From contig CP197396.1 in the NCBI GenBank assembly GCA_052161885.1, forward strand, positions 3,162,001-3,226,000: DNA of 64,000 nucleotides, in the 5' to 3' direction. The position numbers and the translations under genes are program-made. This document shows positions 24,658 through 33,300 of the stretch, one piece after another. The notes below the pieces were generated by a model. It did not search any database, had not been told where the DNA came from, and was given only the letters and a program-made list of their open reading frames with translations. Every line of letters starts with the position of its first letter. Positions within the stretch are counted from its first letter, which is position 1. The stretch is from QKTW01 sp052161885. GTDB lineage: Bacteria; Bacteroidota; Bacteroidia; Chitinophagales; Chitinophagaceae.

Positions 24658-25674
24658 ATGAAAAGAGGAGAATTTATAAAAGGACTTGGCATACTGGGCG
24701 TAGGGTCCCTGTTGCCTTTCAGCAAAGCCAAAGCAGATGACCTTGCCGGCAAATCTACCTCCTGCACTCTTATTCCTACAGAAACGGCCGGCCCTTACCC
24801 ATGGCCTACCGGTGGTACCAGCTTCGATGCATCGCTGTTACGTACGGATATCACGGAAAGCAACTCCGGCGTACCGCTCACACTTACACTCAGTTTTGTA
24901 AACACACTCAATAACTGTACACCTATTGCCAATGCATACGTCAGCATCTGGCATTGCAATAAAGACGGCTATTACTCCGAGTATGCCAACCAGCCAGGCT
25001 ATCTGGGTACGCAAAGCCACCTCAACGAAACATTTTTCAGGGGCGTGCAGATAACAGACAGTAACGGGCAGGTAACCTTTACAACAATATACCCGGGTTG
25101 GTACACCGGCCGTATGACGCATATACACTTCCAGGTGTTCCTGAGCTCTGTGCTCGCGGCGACTTCACAACTCGCATTTCCGGATACGACCACGCAAACG
25201 GTGTACAATTCTTCATTGTACTCAGCCCATGGCCAGAACACCATGACCTTTGCAACCGACAATGTATTCAGCGACACGGCCAACACCGCCTATGAAATGC
25301 TCACACTTACCGGCAGTGTCAGTGCGGGATATACAGCTACTGCTACCATTGGCGTGGCGGCCAGCAGCACCGGGCTTATCAATATAGAGCCTGAAACCGG
25401 AGGCCAATTCAGGATGGGAGCCAATTATCCCAATCCTTTCAGCAGTGTTACCAACATTCCGCTTACCCTTACTTATGCTGCACAGGTGAGAATAGAGCTG
25501 TATGATTTACAGGGCAGGAAAATAAAAGAAGCTTTTAACAGCAGGCTGAGTGCCGGAGACCAGGTAATAACACTGGACCGCGATGGATTACCCGCCGGCA
25601 GCTATGCTTACCAGGTATCTGTTGAAAATGAGAACGGTAATTTCCGGCAATGCAAACTACTTACTGCATTATAA
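24658..25674 (+). CDS. Secreted intradiol ring-cleavage dioxygenase-like protein, T9SS tag
   Basis: A 338-residue exported protein. After a signal-like N-terminus (FIKGLGILGVGSLLPFSKAKA, about 6-26) comes an intradiol dioxygenase fold (about 35-235): TETAGPYPWP, LRTDITE, AYVSIWHCNKDGYYSEY, FRGVQITDSNGQVTFTTIYPG. The non-haem Fe(III) ligands Tyr106, Tyr149, His155 and His157 are all present. The last 80 residues are a T9SS type A sorting domain (YPNPF at about 255, then IELYDLQGRKI and LPAGSYAYQV). Intradiol enzymes cleave catechols; secreted members probably act on plant or soil aromatics. Exported by T9SS to the surface or medium. Confidence 0.88.
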   Translation: MKRGEFIKGLGILGVGSLLPFSKAKADDLAGKSTSCTLIPTETAGPYPWPTGGTSFDASLLRTDITESNSGVPLTLTLSFVNTLNNCTPIANAYVSIWHCNKDGYYSEYANQPGYLGTQSHLNETFFRGVQITDSNGQVTFTTIYPGWYTGRMTHIHFQVFLSSVLAATSQLAFPDTTTQTVYNSSLYSAHGQNTMTFATDNVFSDTANTAYEMLTLTGSVSAGYTATATIGVAASSTGLINIEPETGGQFRMGANYPNPFSSVTNIPLTLTYAAQVRIELYDLQGRKIKEAFNSRLSAGDQVITLDRDGLPAGSYAYQVSVENENGNFRQCKLLTAL

Positions 25675-25841
25675 TAGAATAAAAACAGGGAGAAGGGGTA
25701 CAACACGCAGACTGCAGAACTGTGAAATACAGGGCGCATTACAATCCAACCCACAGCTACTGTTCCTTACTGCATGTATCATGGCTGTCTCCGGGCAGCT
25801 TTTGTTTTGAATGGTAAATCCGGTTTTCCTGAGTTTTTCTC

Positions 25842-25849
25842 TATTTTTG
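25842..25849 (+). promoter_or_regulatory. -7 element of kbl
   Basis: TATTTTTG fits TAnnTTTG and lies 43 nt before the kbl start codon, giving a leader of about 37 nt. Confidence 0.45.
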
Positions 25850-25892
25850 GCCGGTATTTACATTTTTAACACTCACTCTTTCATTTTTTATA

Positions 25893-27083
25893 ATGTCCAG
25901 TCCATCATTTTACACACGCCTGCAGCAGGAATTGCAGGAGATCAAAGACGCAGGTCTTTATAAATCAGAACGTATCATTGAATCTGAGCAAGGCCCTGAA
26001 ATACTGGTAAACGGCAAAAAAGTATTGAACTTCTGCGCCAATAACTACCTCGGCCTTTCTTCTCATCCTGAAGTGCTGGAAGCCGCCAAAGCTACCATTG
26101 ACAGGCGCGGCTATGGCATGAGCTCTGTGCGTTTTATCTGCGGCACGCAGGATATTCACAAAGAGCTGGAAGCAAAGATCTCAAAGTTTGTAAACGCAGA
26201 GGACACGATCCTGTATGTTGCCTGCTTCGATGCCAATGGCGGTGTGTTTGAACCGTTGCTGGGCGAGAATGACGCCATTATCTCCGACGAACTGAACCAT
26301 GCATCTATCATTGATGGTGTGCGCCTTTGTAAAGCCCGTCGTGCACGCTATAAGCACAACGATATGGCCGACCTGGAAGCGCAGCTCCAGGCACAGGCAG
26401 ACGCACGTACGCGCATTATCGTTACCGATTCTGTATTTTCTATGGACGGCACTATTGCCCAGCTGGATAAGATCTGCGACCTCGCGGATAAGTACGATGC
26501 ACTGGTGATGATAGATGAAAGCCATTCCTCCGGCTTTATGGGTAAAACAGGCCGCGGCGTGCATGAACTTTGTGGTGTAATGGACCGCATCGACATTATT
26601 ACAGGTACACTGGGTAAAGCTCTTGGTGGTGCATCCGGTGGTTTTACCAGCGGTAAAAAAGAAATTATTGAAATACTGCGCCAGCGCAGCCGCCCGTACC
26701 TGTTCTCCAATACAGTTGCTCCGTCCGTGGTGGGCGCATCTATCGCCGTGCTGGATATGCTCAGTGAAACTACAGAGCTCCGTGATAAGCTGGAAGAAAA
26801 TACACTTTATTTCCGCAGCAAAATGACAGAAGCGGGATTTGATATTAAACCGGGAACGCACCCTATTTCTCCTGTAATGCTGTATGATGCAGTACTGGCT
26901 CAGAAATTTGCTGCCCGTATGCTGGAAGAAGGCATTTATGTGATCGGTTTCTTCTACCCGGTAGTTGCCAAAGGCCAGGCACGTATACGTGTGCAGATAT
27001 CTGCAGGTCATGAGCGCCATCACCTGGATAAAGCCATTGAAGCATTTACCAAAGTGGGTAAAGAACTTGGCGTAATCAAATAA
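25893..27083 (+). CDS. kbl: Glycine C-acetyltransferase (2-amino-3-ketobutyrate CoA ligase)
   Basis: A 396-residue PLP enzyme converting 2-amino-3-ketobutyrate plus CoA to glycine plus acetyl-CoA in threonine breakdown. Alpha-oxoamine synthase hallmarks are NFCANNYLGLSSHPEV, YGMSSVRFICGTQDIHKELE (in parts), DELNHASIIDGVRLC, TDSVFSMDGTIAQL, DESHSSGF and the PLP Lys242 in TGTLGKALGGASGG. Length and order match E. coli Kbl. The partner threonine dehydrogenase (tdh) is not adjacent, which is common in Bacteroidota. Confidence 0.95.
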   Translation: MSSPSFYTRLQQELQEIKDAGLYKSERIIESEQGPEILVNGKKVLNFCANNYLGLSSHPEVLEAAKATIDRRGYGMSSVRFICGTQDIHKELEAKISKFVNAEDTILYVACFDANGGVFEPLLGENDAIISDELNHASIIDGVRLCKARRARYKHNDMADLEAQLQAQADARTRIIVTDSVFSMDGTIAQLDKICDLADKYDALVMIDESHSSGFMGKTGRGVHELCGVMDRIDIITGTLGKALGGASGGFTSGKKEIIEILRQRSRPYLFSNTVAPSVVGASIAVLDMLSETTELRDKLEENTLYFRSKMTEAGFDIKPGTHPISPVMLYDAVLAQKFAARMLEEGIYVIGFFYPVVAKGQARIRVQISAGHERHHLDKAIEAFTKVGKELGVIK

Positions 27084-27104
27084 AAAAAATGAACCGGCAT
27101 TAAA

Positions 27105-27128
27105 AAGGGGCTGCATTTGCAGCCCCTT
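27105..27128. terminator. Shared terminator of kbl and gpmI
   Basis: Perfect stem AAGGGGCTGC / GCAGCCCCTT with an ATTT loop, A-rich before and T-rich after. It lies between convergent genes and so can serve both. Confidence 0.9.
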
Positions 27129-27150
27129 ATATTTTTAGTACAATCAGTAA

Positions 27151-28680
27151 TTATTGGTCTGTCAGTATTTCACCTGTCATTTCTTTGGGTACCGGCAAGC
27201 CCATATATTTCAGGATAGTGGGTGCTATATCTCCGAGTTTTCCGTTGTGCAGACCACCTTTATAATCATTAGAGATAAGAAACAGTGGCACCGGGTTTAA
27301 TGTATGTGCGGTATTAGGCGTACCATCCGGGTTGATCATATAATCGGAGTTGCCATGGTCTGCCGTAAGGAAAATTGCATAACCGTTTTCCAGTGCAACC
27401 GGCACGATATCAGAAACGCATTTATCAACAGTCTCTACCGCTTTTATGGCTGCTTCCCACACACCTGTATGGCCCACCATATCTGCATTGGCAAAGTTCA
27501 GTACTACAAAGTCTGCCGACTGATTTTTCAATTCGGGTATGATAGCATCTCTCAATTCGTAAGCGCTCATTTCAGGCTTCAGGTCATATGTAGCCACGTC
27601 TTTGGGCGATGGCGCCATAATACGTTTTTCCCCTTCGAAAGGCAATTCACGGCCACCGGAGAAAAAGAAAGTCACATGCGGATATTTCTCTGTTTCTGCA
27701 ATGCGGATCTGCTTTTTACCGTTGCCGGCAATCACTTCTCCGATAGTATTAGTCAGGTTATCATTGTCAAAGATGATGCCTACGTTTTTGTAGGTCTTAT
27801 CATACTCCGTCATCGTTACATACGTGAGGTTCAGCGGGTGCATGTTCTGTTCCGGAAAAGCCTGCTGCGTAAGTGCTACCGTTATCTCGCGGCAGCGGTC
27901 TGTACGGAAGTTAAAGCACACGACCACATCTCCGTCTTTGATTGTTGCCACAGGCTGATTATCGCTCCCGGTCATGATGATCGGTTTTATGAACTCGTCG
28001 GTTACACCATCATCATATGAAGCTTTAATAGCTGCAAGTGCATCCTGCGTATAGGAGCCTTCTCCTTTTGTAAGTGCATTATATGCAAGGGCAACACGTT
28101 CCCAGCGTTTATCCCGGTCCATCGCGTAATAACGACCGGTAATGCTGGCCAGTTTTCCGCCGGTTTGCTGCAGATGCTGCTGCAAGTCGCCGATAAAGCC
28201 GTAGGCACTTTTCGGATCTGTGTCACGGCCGTCTGTAAATGCATGAACAGCTACATCCGGCACCTGATGCTCCTGCGCAATATTGCAGAGTGCTTTAAGA
28301 TGATTGATATGCGAATGCACGCCGCCATCGCTTACGAGACCTATAAAATGAAGTGTTTTACCCGGCTGTTTTGCAGTTTCCAGTGCATTTTTCAGCACTT
28401 CGCTGGTGGCCAGTTCGCCATTACGCACGGCAACATTAATACGCTGCAGCTCCTGGTATACGATACGGCCGGCCCCAATATTCAGATGGCCTACTTCAGA
28501 GTTTCCCATCTGTCCGTCAGGCAGCCCCACAGCTTCGCCACAGGTAATCAGCTCAGAATGAGGGTATTTGCCGTATAGAGATTTTACAAACGGAGCATTG
28601 GCGTGAGCAATTGCATCTGCTGATGGCACCTGGCCATGGCCCCAGCCGTCCATAATGATGAGAATGACCTTTTTTGACAT
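27151..28680 (-). CDS. gpmI: 2,3-bisphosphoglycerate-independent phosphoglycerate mutase
   Basis: A 509-residue glycolytic enzyme interconverting 3- and 2-phosphoglycerate via a phosphoserine. Seen: IIMDGWGHG at the N-terminus (metal-binding Asp), the phospho-acceptor Ser61 in GQMGNSEVGHLNIGAGR, GLVSDGGVHSHINHL, AFTDGRDTDPKS, TGRYYAMDRDKRWERV, VVCFNFRTDRCREIT, NFANADMVGHTG and LTADHGNSD. Length and order are those of the two-Mn family. The ATG is preceded closely by a -7 element, giving a very short leader. A housekeeping gene, convergent with kbl. Confidence 0.96.
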   Translation of the reverse strand: MSKKVILIIMDGWGHGQVPSADAIAHANAPFVKSLYGKYPHSELITCGEAVGLPDGQMGNSEVGHLNIGAGRIVYQELQRINVAVRNGELATSEVLKNALETAKQPGKTLHFIGLVSDGGVHSHINHLKALCNIAQEHQVPDVAVHAFTDGRDTDPKSAYGFIGDLQQHLQQTGGKLASITGRYYAMDRDKRWERVALAYNALTKGEGSYTQDALAAIKASYDDGVTDEFIKPIIMTGSDNQPVATIKDGDVVVCFNFRTDRCREITVALTQQAFPEQNMHPLNLTYVTMTEYDKTYKNVGIIFDNDNLTNTIGEVIAGNGKKQIRIAETEKYPHVTFFFSGGRELPFEGEKRIMAPSPKDVATYDLKPEMSAYELRDAIIPELKNQSADFVVLNFANADMVGHTGVWEAAIKAVETVDKCVSDIVPVALENGYAIFLTADHGNSDYMINPDGTPNTAHTLNPVPLFLISNDYKGGLHNGKLGDIAPTILKYMGLPVPKEMTGEILTDQ

Positions 28681-28685
28681 GGCCG

Positions 28686-28693
28686 CAAATTTA
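28686..28693 (-). promoter_or_regulatory. -7 element of gpmI
   Basis: The minus strand reads TAAATTTG, ending 5 nt before the gpmI ATG at 28680. Transcription starting the usual 4-7 nt downstream would begin at the start codon itself. Confidence 0.5.
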
Positions 28694-28807
28694 CTGATTA
28701 ATTGCAGCGGCAGTACCGACTTTTAAACAAGACTTTTATAAAATCAGAATTTAGGGGTAAATTGTAGCCCAATCAGGCGTTGCTGGCTGATGAAACGAAA
28801 CTGGTAC

Positions 28808-28815
28808 TATTTTTG
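28808..28815 (+). promoter_or_regulatory. -7 element upstream of the DUF4783 gene
   Basis: TATTTTTG matches TAnnTTTG, 36 nt before the start codon at 28852. A TTG at 28780-28782 is somewhat too far for a standard -33. Confidence 0.4.
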
Positions 28816-28851
28816 CAACGCCTATACTGTATGATACTTCATGTTTTCTAA

Positions 28852-29253
28852 ATGAAACCTTTTTTAAAACGGTTATTCCTCGTGGCCGTGCTCAACATCA
28901 TATGTGTAAGCTATTGCTTTTCACAGAATGGTACTTTAAAGAGCATAGGAAATGCATTGAGTGCAGGAGATGCATCGGAAGTAGCCCGTTATATGGATAA
29001 CGTCGTAGATATTACGATAAATAACAATCAATCTTCGTACAGCCGTACGCAGGCTGAGATGGTTATCCGTGACTTTTTCAATAAAAATAATCCCAAAAAT
29101 TTTGAAATCGAGCGTGTCGGCAGCCCAGTAAACAGCACCAATACATTCAGTATCGGCTATCTTGCCACTGCAAATGGCAGATACCGCATTTACCTGTTCC
29201 TGAAACAGAAAACGAGTAATTATCTCCTGCAGGAGATTCGTTTTGAAAAATAG
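28852..29253 (+). CDS. DUF4783 family exported protein
   Basis: A 133-residue protein with a signal peptide (hydrophobic residues 8-23, SYCFSQ at the cleavage region) and a compact NTF2-like alpha+beta domain. The family features are visible: IGNALSAGDASEVARYMDNVVDITI (in parts), YSRTQAEMVIRDFFNKN, FSIGYLATANGRYRIYLFLK and LLQEIRFEK. DUF4783 proteins are small periplasmic NTF2-like proteins of unknown function found in Bacteroidota. Single-gene unit, divergent from gpmI. Confidence 0.85.
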   Translation: MKPFLKRLFLVAVLNIICVSYCFSQNGTLKSIGNALSAGDASEVARYMDNVVDITINNNQSSYSRTQAEMVIRDFFNKNNPKNFEIERVGSPVNSTNTFSIGYLATANGRYRIYLFLKQKTSNYLLQEIRFEK

Positions 29254-29292
29254 TTGTTAAATACCCTTCTGCGACTTTCCCTTTTTCCCGTT

Positions 29293-30318
29293 TTAAAACC
29301 TCGGACACATGTGACGGTCATTTGTTCCGCCCTGGAAAAAGCCCGATGTAAATACAGATATTTCAAATCCTCCTTTCAGGTTTGTTGCAGATTTAAGCGA
29401 AGAATTATTTACATCGTAACTCAGTGAAAACGCTTGCCCTTTGTATTCTATTTTCACCATAGGAATGATGGCATCTTTAAACCTGTAAAAGCTGCCGGCA
29501 GAAAAGGCAAAATCGCGCCTGTTCTCATTATTAAAGCGGCTCCAGCGTATCATACCGCCTACTATTGTTTCCTGGTAAGCTCCCTGCAGCATATAGTTGC
29601 CCTGTGCGATAACGCTCCAGGCATCATCCAATGAAAAGTTGAGGCCTCCATTTACGTTCCAGCGGGTATTGAGGTTTATCTCCTGGCCATTGTCGTAAAA
29701 AGACTGTTTCGGGTGTGTGAAATGATAACCGGATACACCCAGATAATAACTGTTCTTATTGTCTTGTCCGAAACTGCTGTTAAAGCTTACGCCCGCACCA
29801 AGATCCCAGTGGGTAAGCTGGGAAGCCGGTAACTGTTCGCCACTTCCACCGCCCGGATTCTGGTACTGGTTGTCAAAGGTCATTTTAGAGATATCTATGC
29901 TGCGCATAACATAACCACCGGTAAAGCCTACAGACAGGTAGGAGCTGTGGCTGTCTTCCAGCGATTTGTTGTAGTTAAGTGCCGGATAAAAGCCTGTCGT
30001 CTGGAAATTAATAGAACCTGCTTTATCATAATACCCCAGCAGCCCGATACTCACATAATCTACTGCTTCCCGTCCTACCGGGAAACGCATTTCTGCGCTT
30101 ATCTGGCCGGTTTTAAAAGGCTTTCCTATACTCGCCCACTGGTTGCGGTAGATGGCCCCCACTTTATAGTCTTCAGAAAAAATACCCGTAAGTGCCGGGT
30201 TCCGCAATATGGCTGTTTCCATAAACTGCGAAAAATGTATATCCTGCGCCTGCAGCTTCGATGCGATGCCGCAACAAACGGATGCGAGTAAAACTGCGGT
30301 ATATATTCTAATCTTCAT
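29293..30318 (-). CDS. PorP/SprF family T9SS membrane protein (copy 2)
   Basis: A 341-residue outer-membrane beta-barrel-like protein with a signal peptide (1-24, ending KLQAQ). Typical PorP/SprF features are DIHFSQFMETAILRNPALTGIF, GAIYRNQWASIG, GLLGYYDKAGSINF, YNKSLED and YLSVGFTGGYVMRSIDISKMTFDNQY (in parts), ending FKGGFEISVF-like (LKGGFEISVF). SprF-type proteins help export or anchor the adjacent giant adhesin by T9SS. It lies 17 bp downstream of the 1522-residue PKD gene, and is clearly a paralogue of the protein at 35009-36055, with the same motif order. Confidence 0.9.
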   Translation of the reverse strand: MKIRIYTAVLLASVCCGIASKLQAQDIHFSQFMETAILRNPALTGIFSEDYKVGAIYRNQWASIGKPFKTGQISAEMRFPVGREAVDYVSIGLLGYYDKAGSINFQTTGFYPALNYNKSLEDSHSSYLSVGFTGGYVMRSIDISKMTFDNQYQNPGGGSGEQLPASQLTHWDLGAGVSFNSSFGQDNKNSYYLGVSGYHFTHPKQSFYDNGQEINLNTRWNVNGGLNFSLDDAWSVIAQGNYMLQGAYQETIVGGMIRWSRFNNENRRDFAFSAGSFYRFKDAIIPMVKIEYKGQAFSLSYDVNNSSLKSATNLKGGFEISVFTSGFFQGGTNDRHMCPRF

Positions 30319-30335
30319 TGTCTCCGGTTTTCGTA

Positions 30336-33300
30336 TTAACGGATAAGTGAAATATCTCCCTGCCAGCTAAATTCTTCGCCGGTATCACAGGTGCCATCTA
30401 TGGTGTAAACAAATACATCCGGCGGTAAGGTTTTGCCTTTGTAAGTTCCGTCCCAGCCATTGTTGAAATCATTTACATCTATACTGCTCTTCTCAAATAT
30501 CACTTCGCCCCAGCGATTGTATATTTTAAACGACTTGATGATGCGTATACCTTTTCCTCTCGGGTAGAAGCGATCATTCTGGCCATCCTGGTTGGGGGTA
30601 AATGTATTGGGTATGTATAACTGGCTTTGCTGGCAGATAACATTAATGCGTACATCGTCTGAATCTGTACATCCATAATCTGTATATGCTTTTACCGTAT
30701 AGACTGTAGTGCCTACAGGTGTTGCTTCCGGATCCTGGCAATCACTGCAGCTCAGTGTTACCGCGGGCGTCCATGCATATTTCACAATACTGTTCCCCAG
30801 GGCATTAAGTTGTGTTGTATTACCTGCTATGATCGTCTGGTCCGGACCGGCATTTACATGCGGACGGGGATGAACTGTAACCGTTACATATCCGGTATCT
30901 GCAATACAGCTGCCTTGCGAAGACACGACCATGTAACGTACGGTTGTATCCGGCGATGCGAGCGGGTTTTGTATGGTATTATCATTCAGCCCGTATGGCG
31001 GTAGCCACAGGTATTGGCCTGCACCGGTCACACTCAGGCGGAAAGTATCGCTTTCACAGATTTCGCCTCCGTTACCTACAAGTGCATCTACTTTTGTTTT
31101 CGTGTACACATGCACTGTATCTGTACTGCTGCAGCCATGTACATCTGTTCCCTTTACTGTATACAAGGTAGGTGCTGTCGGGCTGGCCAGCGGATGTGTG
31201 CAGCTGTCGCAGCTCAGCGTTGCTATGGGCGTCCATATATAAGATGTTCCGCCGGAAGGATTAAGTATTGCTGCATCCCCCACACATATGGTTGTGTCAG
31301 GGCCCGCATCAATTACAGGCAGCGGGTAGAAGGTTACACTTGTATCCAGCGTATCGCGGCAACCCGTGGTAGTATTGTGGATCAGGGTGATGTTGTATGT
31401 ACCTGTACCGGGATATGAGTGAGACGGATTTGCGGCAGTGCTCGTCTGGCCGTCGTGGAATATCCAGTACCGGGTACTGATCGTCGAATATGCCGCTCTT
31501 GACGTATCAAGGAATTGCAGCGTGCCTTTATCACAGGCAGGATATGGAGAATATGTAAAACCTCCGTATACGCCATCGGCTTTTATGGTATCCAGTCCCA
31601 TACTGGTGGCGCTGCAGCCTGCATTATCGGTCATGATAAGCGCCGGCACATAAGGTCCGGCATGCAGGTACGTATGCGTTGCTGTAAGGCTGGTGGTTGC
31701 CAGTATGGTACCATCTGCAAAGTCGTAAACAAAACCGGGCACGTTATGTTCCAGTGCAGTAAAGTTTACAGTGAGCGGTGCGCATCCTGAAAGTGGTGAA
31801 TAGCTCAGCTCACCGGCATATCCAAGCACACGCACGCGGCTTTTTGCAGTATCGCTGCAGCCGTACTGGTTTGTAGCAATAAGCAAAACATTAAAAATAC
31901 CGGGCTGATATACGTGTGTGGGGGTAGCAAACGGAGAAGTGCCGCCATCACCAAACTGCCACAGGTACGAGGTAGCACCGGCAGAACTGTTGGAAGTGGA
32001 TACAACCAGCGGGCTGCATATTTTAAAAGTATCACTGAGTGTAAACCCTGCTGTTGGCTTATTAACGATAGTGATATAATCTACTTTGGTTATAGAGTCC
32101 TTACATCCTGCCACACCATCATGAATGACCAGCTTTACGGTATAAGTGCCGGTCTGCGAGTAGGAGTGCTGCGGACTGGTTGCCGTTGAGGTAGTCCCGT
32201 CGCCGAAGTACCATGTATAATCCAGCGAGGCTCCCTGCGAGTTGTTCAGGAAAGTGATCGGCCGGCCGGGGCATGAGGTAGTTGCCGTTGCCGAAAAGTT
32301 GGCAACCGGCTTCCTGACTTTTATATAATCAGCTGCCAGAACAGAATCGGTGCAGCCTATATTATCTGTAAGTACAAGCTTCACGCTGTAGCTCCCGGCA
32401 GCAGTATAAGACTGTGTAGTCGTAAGATTCGGATTGTTGGGCTGAGGGCCGAAGCCAAGATCCCAGATGCGCGTTACAATAGTTGTACCCGGCACTACCG
32501 ACGTCTGATCTGTGAACAGAACCGTTCCGGGTGCACAAACCGTCTGCGGGCTGGCAGAAAATACAGGCGTAGGCCAGCCTACTATGATGTAGTTGGTTTT
32601 GGTAAGCGTTGTGGTACAGTTATTATTATCGTGCACGGTAAGGCTCACGGAATGATAGCCGGTTATGTGGAATACAAACTGAAAGTTGGCCGTTGTATCA
32701 AGGAAAGTCAGGCCATCAACAGACCAGTCATAGGCAACTACAGTGCCGCCGCTTACCGCCGAGGTAAAATTCACTGACCCATCCCTGCATATTGCGGTAT
32801 CATTTGCTGCAAATGTGGGTACAAGCTGTATCACATTTACAGAGATTACGGCCGTATCGTGGCAGCCGGTGGTATCATTCCAGCATACAAGCATAGCGGT
32901 ATATGATCCTGTAGCAGGATAAGTATGTACAGGATGCAGTACCGTGCTGGTAGAGGTACCGTCGCCAAAGTACCATGTCCAGCCATTATAATCCAGTGAG
33001 TTGTTGTGAAAAGAAACATTAAGCGGGCTGTTACAGTTGTAAGTACGCTGCGCCAGTGCTTTAGGAAAGTTCACCTTAATATAATTTGTCCGGATCATAG
33101 AATCGGGACAGCCATTGTTGAGTACCTTAAGCATTACTGTGTAGGTGCCCGGCAGGCTGTATTGATGATCGGGACTGGGAGCACTGCTAATGTTGTTATC
33201 GCCGAAATTCCAATACCAGTTGGACACGTTCAGTGAACTGTCTGTAAAATGTACCACCTCATTAACGCAGGCTACCAGCGGCTGTGCAACAAAATTGGCC

